From: CAVQCX01 sp963775335
GTDB taxonomy: Bacteria > Pseudomonadota > Gammaproteobacteria > Chromatiales > Chromatiaceae
Reading direction: 5' to 3'
Assembly: GCA_963775335.1 (NCBI GenBank)
Contig: CAVZIJ010000003.1
Span: 434,001-498,000, forward strand
DNA length: 64,000 nucleotides
Under the pieces are notes generated by a model. The model saw nothing but the letters and a program-made list of their open reading frames with translations, was not told where the DNA came from and made no database searches. A program made the translations under genes and the position numbers. Of the stretch, positions 57,611-64,000 are shown in pieces; within the stretch, counting starts at the first letter, position 1, and every line of letters begins with the position of its first letter.

Positions 57611-57690
57611 CGGAGTTGGCCGAGCAGCGACCTTCACCTCGATCTAATATTAGCCATCACTGAAAGACTGCTGTCGACCCCTGAGCGGCC
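57611..57690. repeat. Degenerate intergenic element, copy A (TAATATTA type)
   Basis: Contains AGTTGGCCGAG, CGACCTTCA, ATCTAATATTAGCC, CTGAAAGACTGCTGTCGACC and GAGCGG. It aligns with 61420-61500 in the same order of blocks. Looser relatives are seen near 58883 and 60341. There is no coding content. Confidence 0.5.
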
Positions 57691-57877
57691 TGTTATTGTC
57701 TGACGTTCGTCCGCTCGCAATGCGGAGGCTGCAATCGTGCGATTCGAGGCACCGCCGGAGAACGCCTGACCGTGCCAAGGTCCCCTTGGGACTCGCATGT
57801 CGCCTTCAGGCCGCCTATGCTCCAGCGCCTGATCTTCCTACTTGATTTGCCCCCCACGCCTCAAGGGAGGACGCCCG

Positions 57878-58873
57878 ATGACGATGCTCAAGGCCCAGTA
57901 CGACCACCGCGGCGCGGTGCCACAGGACGTGATACGCGCGGTGCCGCTCGAATTGTCGCCACCGGCTGCCGGCCAGGTCCTGGTGGCCATGCTGGCCTCG
58001 CCGATCAATCCTTCGAACCTTCTGACGCTGACCGGCGAATACGCCGTGCTGCCGCCGCTTCCGGCGGTTGGCGGGAGCGAGGGCGTGGGCCGCATTGCTG
58101 CGCTGGGAGAGGGCGTCAACGACCTGTCGGTCGGGCAGTTGGTGCTGTTGCCGCGCGGCAGTGGTACCTGGGTCACGCACCTGCTGACCGAAGCGCGCTT
58201 GCTGGTACCGCTGCCAGAGGGCGCTGACCCGCTGCAACTGGCGATGCTAACGGTCAATCCGCCCACCGCGTCACTGATGCTCAGCGAGCTCGTACCCCTG
58301 GTCGCCGGCGACTGGGTGATCCAGAACGTCGCTAACTCGGGCGTTGGCGGCTACCTGATGCAGTTGGCCAAGCGGCGGGGTCTTCGCACCGTCAATCTGG
58401 TGCGGCGAGCATCGGCGGTAGCGGCGACAAAGGCACAGGGCGGCGAAGTCGTGCTTGTCGACGGTGAAGATATCGCTCGCCGCGTGAGCGAGGCAACCGG
58501 CGGTGCGGCGATCCGGTTGGGCATAGACGCGGTGGGCGGCGCTGCTACCGACCGGCTGGCGCAATGCCTGGCCGAAGGGGGCACGCTGGTCAACTACGGC
58601 ATGATGAGCGGCGAGCCCTGTCGCCTGGCGCCGAGCTCCTTGGTCTTTCGCGACCTCACGCTAAGGGGCTTCTGGCTGGTGAAGTGGCTCCGCGACGCGA
58701 GCCGTGACGCGCAGCGGGCGTTGTACGGCGAGCTGATACAGCTGGTGGCCAGCGGGACGCTGCATGCCCGCATCCACGCGACCTACCCGGTCGAAAGAAT
58801 CCGGGAGGCGGTGGCTGCCGCTAGCGCCGGCGAGCGCGACGGCAAGATCCTGGTCACCGGCGGCGCGGTCTGA
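57878..58873 (+). CDS. Zinc-free MDR oxidoreductase, trans-2-enoyl thioester reductase-like
   Basis: 331 residues from MTMLKAQYDHRG (AAGGGAGG 8 bp upstream). It has the NADPH-binding Rossmann region with NVANSGVGGYLMQLAKRRG and the MECR/ETR1 pattern ASPINPSNLLTLTGEY, VGGSEGVGRIAALG and NYGMMSGEP. Zinc ligands of alcohol dehydrogenases are absent. Enzymes of this group reduce 2-enoyl-CoA or ACP to acyl thioesters. It is a single gene between repeats. Confidence 0.85.
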   Translation: MTMLKAQYDHRGAVPQDVIRAVPLELSPPAAGQVLVAMLASPINPSNLLTLTGEYAVLPPLPAVGGSEGVGRIAALGEGVNDLSVGQLVLLPRGSGTWVTHLLTEARLLVPLPEGADPLQLAMLTVNPPTASLMLSELVPLVAGDWVIQNVANSGVGGYLMQLAKRRGLRTVNLVRRASAVAATKAQGGEVVLVDGEDIARRVSEATGGAAIRLGIDAVGGAATDRLAQCLAEGGTLVNYGMMSGEPCRLAPSSLVFRDLTLRGFWLVKWLRDASRDAQRALYGELIQLVASGTLHARIHATYPVERIREAVAAASAGERDGKILVTGGAV

Positions 58874-58990
58874 CCTCTATCGAATATCAGCACCACCGCT
58901 GAAGTCATTGCTCGACCGGGGTCGACTAACGACGGCTCATGGCCGGGAACCGACCTTCAGCCTGTCCATATATAAGCCGCCGCTAACGGA

Positions 58991-59016
58991 CCGAGCTCGA
59001 CCCCGAGGAGACATCG
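58991..59016. repeat. 26-bp repeat, copy 2
   Basis: Matches 55935-55960 with one difference. It lies 118 bp after the reductase stop in gene-free DNA. Confidence 0.6.
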
Positions 59017-59217
59017 CCTGAAAGGTTGACCTGCGCCTCGATCGGCCTAGAATCCAGCGAGGACCCAGGGATTCGCCGCAGGGAGGGCCACCAAGGCCCG
59101 CAGATGGCGCAGCGATGCCTGCACCCGGGGGGGAACAGGGTGATGAGCGCAATCGGGGTGATGTCAAACCGTCTCAACCGGGCGGCGGCAGCGCGCCGGC
59201 CTCGCTTCAGCCCGGGT

Positions 59218-59241
59218 CGGCTGAAAGCACATTCCTACCCC
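59218..59241 (+). repeat. IS91-type terminal sequence, degenerate copy 4
   Basis: Matches the 24-bp ends at 14954, 17256 and 21408 at 22 of 24 positions, on the opposite strand. No transposase is attached directly, but IS91-type relics occur at 59.9 and 61.3 kb. It is a probable scar of an earlier element. Confidence 0.55.
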
Positions 59242-59371
59242 TCGCCCGGTGCGGGCAGCATACCGCAGGACGGGGGACGGCCAAAAGGCCGTGGCTGGAT
59301 GGCTCAAAGCGGCCAAGCCTATGCCAGAATGACCCGATCCAGAAAGATGCCGATGCACCGTGGAGGAGCCC

Positions 59372-59887
59372 GTGAACTGGACTGCCTTGCCTGTCATCGC
59401 CGCTACCGCGCTGGGCGTGATTTCGACGCCGGCACGGGCCGACGATTGCGCCCAAGTGGATGCCGCCATGAAGGGCGCGGCCACGACCCCTTACAGTTCG
59501 GTGATTACGCGGACCGATATGCAGGGCCACCCCGTCACAAGCCGCTTTGTGCAGACAAGCACTACGAAATATGTGGAAGTGCACGACAAATGGATGGCGA
59601 TGAGCATTTCCAGCAAGGATTTGCTCGATACCCTGAACGAACAGCGCAAGACCGCCAAAATGACATGTGGCCGCGTCGGCAGCGGCCCGGTGAATGGCCA
59701 GACCGCGACCGTCTATGCCGTGCATACGGAAAACCAGGGCACTGTGAGTGACAGCAAGCTCTGGATTTCAGGACAGAACCTGCTGCTAAAGTCGGAGATT
59801 GGTGTTGGAGGCAAACAATACGTCGTTGTCTACGATTACAGCCATGTGGACCCGCCGAAGGATGCGACGCCGGTCGGTGTGAGATAG
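59372..59887 (+). CDS. Small exported protein, 171 aa
   Basis: GTG start (GGAGGAGCCC upstream; a GTG four codons earlier is also possible). Signal peptide VIAATALGVISTPARA. The mature part has DDCAQVDAAMKGAATTP with VQTSTTKYVEVHDKWMAMS, a later Cys (MTCGRVG) and KLWISGQNLLLKSEIGVGG. It resembles small lipid- or copper-linked periplasmic proteins in general layout, but I do not recognise a family. Confidence 0.65.
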   Translation: MNWTALPVIAATALGVISTPARADDCAQVDAAMKGAATTPYSSVITRTDMQGHPVTSRFVQTSTTKYVEVHDKWMAMSISSKDLLDTLNEQRKTAKMTCGRVGSGPVNGQTATVYAVHTENQGTVSDSKLWISGQNLLLKSEIGVGGKQYVVVYDYSHVDPPKDATPVGVR

Positions 59888-59920
59888 GCTGTAGCGCGGC
59901 AGTGGGGCGCGCGGACACGA

Positions 59921-60330
59921 CACCGTCCTGCGCCGTCTGTCGAGCCCGCAAGCCGCTGGCGAGTCCCCGCGATCAGTGTGTCCGCCGGCATGTCGGCGAG
60001 CTCCGCAAGGCCGGGTGGGTCCACGGCGCGGTTCAGGACCAGGCCCTGGAGCGGCTTCTCGACTGCGGGGACCTGCACAAGGGTTTCGCCCGGGTGCACT
60101 GCGATGAGTGCCGTCACGAGTACCTGCTGGCCTTTTCCTGCACTACCCCTTTGTTTCTGTCCGTTCTGCCCCAGAAGCGGATGCTGCTCTACAGCGAGTG
60201 GGTCGAGGAGGAGGTCCTCGCCCCGCTGCCGCGCCGCCCGTATGTTTTCACCGTCCCGAGGGTCGTGCGCCCGTGTTCCGCCAGCGCCACCGCCGGGGCG
60301 GGCGCTGCCGCATCGTTGGCCGCCTGCGGT
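59921..60330 (+). pseudogene. IS91-family transposase, N-terminal zinc-binding relic
   Basis: Frame pieces read LERLLDCGDLHKGFARVHCD, then ECRHEYLLAFSC. After a frameshift near 60145 they read CPFCPQKRM, then SEWVEEEVLAPLPRRPYVFT. This is the transposase zinc-binding domain of IS91-type enzymes (pattern CGxxxHGFARxxC...CPxCxxKR). It is degraded, with no complete frame. Confidence 0.7.
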
Positions 60331-60572
60331 TCACCGCTTTTGGCCGAACACCGACCTCAAGGCCTGACGAATATCAGCCGCCGCTTATTAACCGTCTCGA
60401 AATTGTCCAGACGCTGTCATCCGAGCGTTTCCGGTCGGTCGCTGCCCAAATGCTCGCAAATGCGTCGCCATTACAATGAGGCGAGGTGACTCGCATGCGC
60501 ATGACTACCCATTCGATGGAATTGGACATGTACCACAGTCTATAAGACCGATGGGGTCTTTACGGCTGAAAC

Positions 60573-60601
60573 CCCGCAGTGGTTTCACCGCGGGCTTTTT
60601 T
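60573..60601 (+). terminator. Hairpin with U-tract
   Basis: CCCGC (60573-60577) pairs with GCGGG (60590-60594), with an inner GTG/CAC pairing, followed by CTTTTTT. It is a likely terminator for whatever is read from the left, and lies 38 bp before the DUF4124 gene. Confidence 0.7.
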
Positions 60602-60638
60602 GGTTGCCCAAAACGCCACATGCGCCTACGCTATTAGC

Positions 60639-61160
60639 ATGCGGGCGGCAATATTCATAACAGTGATTTTCTGGGTCTCTCCCGGCTTCGGGGCGACCTA
60701 CAAGTGGTTCGACGAGAGCGGCGTGGTGCAATACAGCGACCGACCGATCGGCGAGGATGCTCAAGAGGTGAAGCTGCCTCCCGGTAGCCACCACAAGCCG
60801 GCGGAGTACACGCTTCCACCCGCTGCCGACGAGCCGGCTGATGAAGCTGATCCCTATGACGAGGTTACTCTCGTCACGCCCCAACCCGACGCGACTTTGC
60901 GTGACAATAGGGGCAATGTGGACGTCGAAGTCGCACTCAAGCCAACTCTGCGCAAAGGTGATACCCTGACCGTCCTGTTGGACGGCCAGACTTTCTCCGA
61001 TGCCGTCACCAATGCCCGTATGATCCTGCAGAAAGTGGACCGGGGCACGCATCAATTGCAGGTTAAGGTGTTGGACCCGAAAGGTACAGAAGTGGCTGTC
61101 TCTCCCGTCGTGACCTTTCACCTTCATCGCGCCATCGCTCCAATGCCTCAGCCGAAGTAA
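60639..61160 (+). CDS. DUF4124-domain exported protein
   Basis: 173 residues from MRAAIFITVIFWVSPGFG (signal peptide). The DUF4124 core ATYKWFDESGVVQYSDRP follows directly. A Pro/Glu-rich linker (about 40-75) leads to a C-terminal beta domain (VDVEVALKPTLRKGDTLTVL, LQVKVLDPKGTEV), a fibronectin-III-like layout. Such proteins are common in Gammaproteobacteria; function is unknown. Confidence 0.85.
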   Translation: MRAAIFITVIFWVSPGFGATYKWFDESGVVQYSDRPIGEDAQEVKLPPGSHHKPAEYTLPPAADEPADEADPYDEVTLVTPQPDATLRDNRGNVDVEVALKPTLRKGDTLTVLLDGQTFSDAVTNARMILQKVDRGTHQLQVKVLDPKGTEVAVSPVVTFHLHRAIAPMPQPK

Positions 61161-61252
61161 CCAAAGGCTTTTCGGTGTGCCGCCCCAGTTATGGGGCATA
61201 CTCCTTCCTCAGGATTGGCGAAATAGCTGGCCCGGTTGGGTACATTCCTTGT

Positions 61253-61399
61253 GGGACGCGGCTGAAGCGGAACGTCCAGATTATGCCGGGCGCCAAGTGG
61301 CTGGAGCTGCTGCTCCAGCACGCGCCCGACCGGGGCGACCACATCGTCCGTTACGATGGCCGATACAGCAACCGCGCTCGCGGCATGGGCCGGGATAGC
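61253..61399 (+). pseudogene. IS91-family transposase, internal relic
   Basis: GTRLKRNVQIMPGAKWLELL, then LQHAPDRGDHIVRYDGRYSN and RARGMGR resemble the conserved ExWL...PDRxxHLVRYxGxYSNRxRG region of Transposase_32. Only about 50 residues remain. Together with 59921-60330 it may represent one element split by later DNA. Confidence 0.65.
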
Positions 61400-61419
61400 G
61401 GTGCTGCGGTGCACATGAC

Positions 61420-61500
61420 CCCAGTTGGCCGACAAGAGACCAGCAGGTCCTTCTAATATTAGCTGTTCCTGAAGGACTCGTCTCGACCCGGAGCGGACAT
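61420..61500. repeat. Degenerate intergenic element, copy B (TAATATTA type)
   Basis: Shares the ordered blocks of 57611-57690: AGTTGGCCGA, TTCTAATATTAGC, CTGAAGGACT, TCTCGACCC, GAGCGGAC. The following 61501-61896 shows no gene I recognise. Confidence 0.5.
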
Positions 61501-61896
61501 CCGGCCGCCCTCGGGTCTCCGAGGGGCTGCCCCTGGAGTGGCGGGAAAGCTGAAAGAGCTCCATGTATCGGCGGCGAACCCTTGACCCTGGTCATGTCTC
61601 CGGGCATTGACGACGGGGCGTTGGGGCGGTACAAGATCTGCGGGATCTTCCACCCTCGACGATGAATTCCTGGTAATGGACTACCGCCCAGCTTCCTTTC
61701 TTCAGCCCCGTCGCCGAGTCCGGCGCAGTCGTGGTAATCGCGCTGGCATAGGATCGCTTCGCCCAGGCTACGCTCGGCACCGGCACGCGCTAATCGGCGC
61801 CGCGCGTCGTTCTCCCCGTAGTCTGAAAGCGGCGGGGAGCGGCACACCTTGGTTTCTGCGCGTCGATCCATTCGGCTTCTATCGAGGGGTCCAGTG

Positions 61897-62748
61897 ATGG
61901 CACTGACTTCGGATATATGGCCTTCCCGCTTTTTCGTCATCATCACCGCCGCCCTGGCCATGACCGGCTGCTCCCAGGCGCAACCGCCGCCGCCGCCCGC
62001 GATGAGTCCGCTCCCGCGCAATGACAGCGGCATCACCAGTTGCTCGGACAACGCCACCAACGGCCTGGCCTGCGACAGCGTACCGGCGTTTCCCGGCCAG
62101 GACGGCCAGTTCGGGCGTGACGTCACCGCCAACGACGACAGCGACGGCCACGCGGGCTTTCACTTCACCAAGCTCGGGGCGGACGGCCAGCCGCTGGCGA
62201 TCCAGAATGGGGCGTGGGATGACGGAGGCTCGGAAGCGGCGGGAGCTAAGTGGTCATGCGTGCGTGACGAAGTTACGGGATTGACCTGGGAAATCAAGAA
62301 CAACAATCCCATGAGTGTTCACTATAAGGATCACACGTACACTTGGTACAACCCTGATTCCAGCACGAACGGCGGCAGCGTAGGCACCTCCGGCGGTGGT
62401 TTATGTAACGGAACCCTCCCCGTGTCAGATGGTTTCACCGGCTGTGATACGTATACGCTCCCAAAGTACGTCAACGACAACGGCGGCCTGTGCGGCTATA
62501 CCGACTGGCGTGTGCCCAGTCTCGAGGAGCTACGCTCTATCGTGGACTATGGCGTGCCTTACCCGGGCCTGACCATCGATACGGGCTATTTCCCTAACAC
62601 TGGCGGCAGGTTCTGGTCGGCTTCGCCCTATGCCTACCACGCCGGCGTCGCGTGGCTCGTCAGCTTCGTCGGCCACTGGTCGGGCGATGGCCAATACTAC
62701 AGCGAGTACGACACCTCCCCGGTGCGTCTTGTGCGCGGAGGACAGTGA
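61897..62748 (+). CDS. DUF1566/Lcl-domain lipoprotein, probable DGR target 1
   Basis: 283 residues from MALTSDIWPSRFF. The signal ends in lipobox AMTGC, so it is likely surface-anchored. After a Pro-rich linker comes a Lcl-type (DUF1566) domain: TGLTWEIKNN, YTDWRVPSLEELRSIVDYG, GGRFWSASPYA, ending VRLVRGGQ. The last 46 codons form a framework shared with the gene at 63047, with variable codons in two clusters. DUF1566 C-type-lectin-like proteins are known DGR targets, for example LdtA of Legionella. A frameshifted avd-like gene follows 15 bp after the stop. Confidence 0.88.
   Translation: MALTSDIWPSRFFVIITAALAMTGCSQAQPPPPPAMSPLPRNDSGITSCSDNATNGLACDSVPAFPGQDGQFGRDVTANDDSDGHAGFHFTKLGADGQPLAIQNGAWDDGGSEAAGAKWSCVRDEVTGLTWEIKNNNPMSVHYKDHTYTWYNPDSSTNGGSVGTSGGGLCNGTLPVSDGFTGCDTYTLPKYVNDNGGLCGYTDWRVPSLEELRSIVDYGVPYPGLTIDTGYFPNTGGRFWSASPYAYHAGVAWLVSFVGHWSGDGQYYSEYDTSPVRLVRGGQ
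62611..62745 (+). other. Candidate DGR variable region VR1
   Basis: Constant flanks: TTCTGGTCGGCTT at the start, GTCGCGTGGCTCGTCAGCTT in the middle, GTGCGTCTTGTGCGCGG at the end. All three are shared with 63509-63634. Between them are variable codons TAC CAC GCC GGC (62635-62646) and 18 codons at 62668-62721, many of NNC form. This matches adenine-directed changes of AAC codons. Confidence 0.7.
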
Positions 62749-62763
62749 TCTTTAGCCCCTGCC

Positions 62764-63046
62764 ATGAGAGACATAGGTGTGGGCGCCGATCCAGGAGTGC
62801 CGCCATGGGGTCTTTGCGCCGTGCCGATCTGTCACGATGCGTCACTCCTCACGGTGTTGCTGGAGGGGGCGGTGCGCAGCTTTCCCTGTTACAAAAAGTA
62901 CCTGCTGGGCATGGATCTGCGCCGGGAGGGCCATGTGTGTGGCGCGCCAGGTTGGCCGTGCCCACCATGCCCGCGGAGCACGTGCCCCGGTGGCGGCACA
63001 GCCGGTCGAGGCGATGGACGATCTCAATGCTGACGAGAATACATAG
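62764..63046 (+). pseudogene. avd-like DGR accessory protein, frameshifted
   Basis: Reading frame 1 gives VPICHDASLLTVLLEGAVRS, then FPCYKKYLLGMDLRREG. With one base removed from the GGG run at 62928-62930 the frame continues AMCVARQVGRAHHARGARAP, then VEAMDDLNADENT. The block FPxxxKYxLGxxLRRxA...V is the four-helix-bundle Avd pattern (accessory variability determinant), which binds the DGR reverse transcriptase. The last helix is short and unusual. It lies between two DUF1566 genes; the frameshift makes it inactive unless it is an assembly error. Confidence 0.7.
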
Positions 63047-63637
63047 ATGAATAAGCGACATGGACTGATGCTGTCAGGCCTTCTGGCGATTGGGGCGGCG
63101 CAGGGGCAGACTTGCCGCACGGACATCTCGGAGAGCACACCGGCGGACCATTTTCAGATCCGTAACGGGGGCGCGACGGCGCTGGACACTAAGACGGGGC
63201 TGGAGTGGAAGCGCTGCCCGGAGGGTTATGTGTTCTCCGACAATGCTACGTCCAGCGAGTATGGCGACGATAGCTGCACCGACGGAGGGCCCTCGACCTT
63301 CAACTGGCAGCAGGCCCTGCAGAAAGCGCAGGCGGTGGACACGCCCCGGGGCCAGACCTCGCCCAACGGGCTGCCGGGGGAAGGGGGCTTTGCGGGCGCC
63401 AGCGACTGGCGGGTGCCCAATATCAAGGAGCTGGACTCCATCGCTGAGCGCGCCTGCTTCGACCCGGGGATCAACTTGCGGGTGTTTCCGGGCACGCCCG
63501 CGGAGCTGTTCTGGTCGGCTTCTCCGTATGCCAACGACACCGACGTCGCGTGGCTCGTCAGCTTCGACATCGGATTCGACGGTACCAACGTCAAGGCCTA
63601 TCCCTCCAGGGTGCGTCTTGTGCGCGGCGGACAATGA
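63047..63637 (+). CDS. DUF1566/Lcl-domain exported protein, probable DGR target 2
   Basis: 196 residues; signal peptide MNKRHGLMLSGLLAIGAAQG. One DUF1566 domain: DTKTGLEWKRCPEGYVFSD, GGPSTFNWQQALQKAQ, ASDWRVPNIKELDSIAERAC, LFWSASPYA, ending VRLVRGGQ. It diverges from the protein at 61897 over most of its length but matches at DNA level around the 3' variable clusters. Its ATG overlaps the last bases of the avd-like remnant. Confidence 0.88.
   Translation: MNKRHGLMLSGLLAIGAAQGQTCRTDISESTPADHFQIRNGGATALDTKTGLEWKRCPEGYVFSDNATSSEYGDDSCTDGGPSTFNWQQALQKAQAVDTPRGQTSPNGLPGEGGFAGASDWRVPNIKELDSIAERACFDPGINLRVFPGTPAELFWSASPYANDTDVAWLVSFDIGFDGTNVKAYPSRVRLVRGGQ
63509..63634 (+). other. Candidate DGR variable region VR2
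   Basis: Counterpart of 62611-62745. Variable codons are AAC GAC ACC GAC (63533-63544) and 15 codons at 63566-63610. The three constant blocks match VR1 almost exactly. Cluster 2 is three codons shorter than in VR1, so the two would derive from different template copies or have been trimmed. Confidence 0.7.
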
Positions 63638-63641
63638 CGAA

Positions 63642-64000
63642 CTACTGATCACCCCAACAACCAAGTCCGGTATGGGCCGGGAAGTGACCAAACGGCAGGC
63701 TGCTTCCGGCGAACGTGACTCGAACCTCGGTCTGCTCAGCCATCTCCAGGGCGTCGTCCACCTCGATCCCCAGGTATCGGACCCTGCTCTCCAGCTTGGT
63801 ATGGCCCAGCAGTAGCTGCACTGCCCGCAGGTTCTTGGTCCGGCGGTAGATGAGCGTCGCCTTGGTTCGGCGCATCGAGTGGGCGCCGCACTCTCGGGGG
63901 TCCAGGCCGATCAATGCCGCTCACCCCTTGACGATTCGAGCCTATTGCCGGGTGGATAGGTGCTCGGACCCCGGCCGACGGCTCGGGAACAGGAACTGGT
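63642..64000 (-). pseudogene. Tyrosine recombinase (phage-integrase family), C-terminal part, two nonsense codons
   Basis: The minus-strand frame from the window edge reads QFLFPSRRPGSEHLSTRQ, stop, ARIVKG, stop, AALIGLDPRECGAHSMRRTK, then ATLIYRRTKNLRAVQLLLGH and TKLESRVRYLGIEVDDALEM. HxMRR and LGHTxLxxxxRYL carry the catalytic His/Arg and Tyr regions. TAG (63942-63944) stands where Tyr is expected and TGA (63921-63923) where Trp is expected. The N-terminal part lies outside the window. Confidence 0.75.

Noticed and set aside
61281..62132. Minus-strand 283-codon frame
   Set aside because: It overlaps the plus-strand lipoprotein and IS91 relic, both of which have recognisable domains; it has none.
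59026..64000. DGR reverse transcriptase or template repeat in the window
   Set aside because: No frame shows RT motifs such as (Y/F)xDD, and no third copy of the variable-region framework is visible. Any such parts must lie outside the window.

Overview
The window comes from a high-GC gammaproteobacterium, most likely Chromatiales-like. The evidence is a CsiV-type protein, a GltX/GlnS pair, a Kdp operon, a DUF2760/Hsp70 cluster and a nitrous-oxide reductase locus of the Sec-exported (clade II) kind. This placement is inferred from gene families only. Conserved housekeeping blocks alternate with accessory blocks full of broken genes and mobile-element scars.

Layout. 1-7.1 kb: kdpABCDE potassium-uptake operon, with kdpA cut by the window edge. 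7.2-9 kb: a small winged-helix ORF and a Fic protein whose start codon sits inside a palindrome. 9.2-26.4 kb: a decayed accessory region. It holds a C-terminally truncated type I-E cas3 and an integron-like cassette whose attC-like site carries a group II intron remnant, itself split by a 1,857-bp ISNCY-like element. It also holds two near-identical IS91-type transposase ends around a metallo-beta-lactamase-fold gene, an IS4-type transposase, two secreted-protein genes, and a second wrecked type I-E locus (WYL regulator, HIRAN protein, cas3 fused to cse1, truncated cse2). This block ends near a tRNA-Val gene. 27-29.8 kb: an ATCase-like paralogue and fragments of FecR-domain and cadherin-like genes.

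29.9-39.4 kb: gltX, glnS, tRNA-Ala, tRNA-Glu, then DUF2760 with two Hsp70-family proteins. 39.4-43.8 kb: a Na/Pi-type transporter, small exported proteins and a CsiV-like protein. 44-54.4 kb: a minus-strand operon nosZ, two cytochromes c, a membrane protein, nosDGHFLY, with an FNR/DNR-type box upstream of nosZ; a divergent dihaem cytochrome gene has its own box. Together these genes would supply electrons, copper and maturation functions for N2O respiration.

55.6-64 kb: a loose accessory tail with a MITE, degenerate intergenic repeats, IS91-type transposase relics, a CFI-box protein, an enoyl-thioester reductase and small exported proteins. At its end lies the most notable feature: two adjacent DUF1566 (Lcl-type) exported proteins with nearly identical 3' ends around short hypervariable codon clusters, separated by a frameshifted avd-like gene. 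This is the architecture of diversity-generating retroelement (DGR) target genes. No reverse transcriptase or template repeat is visible inside the window. A tyrosine-recombinase pseudogene runs off the right edge.

No CRISPR array is visible, and neither cas locus could encode a complete effector.
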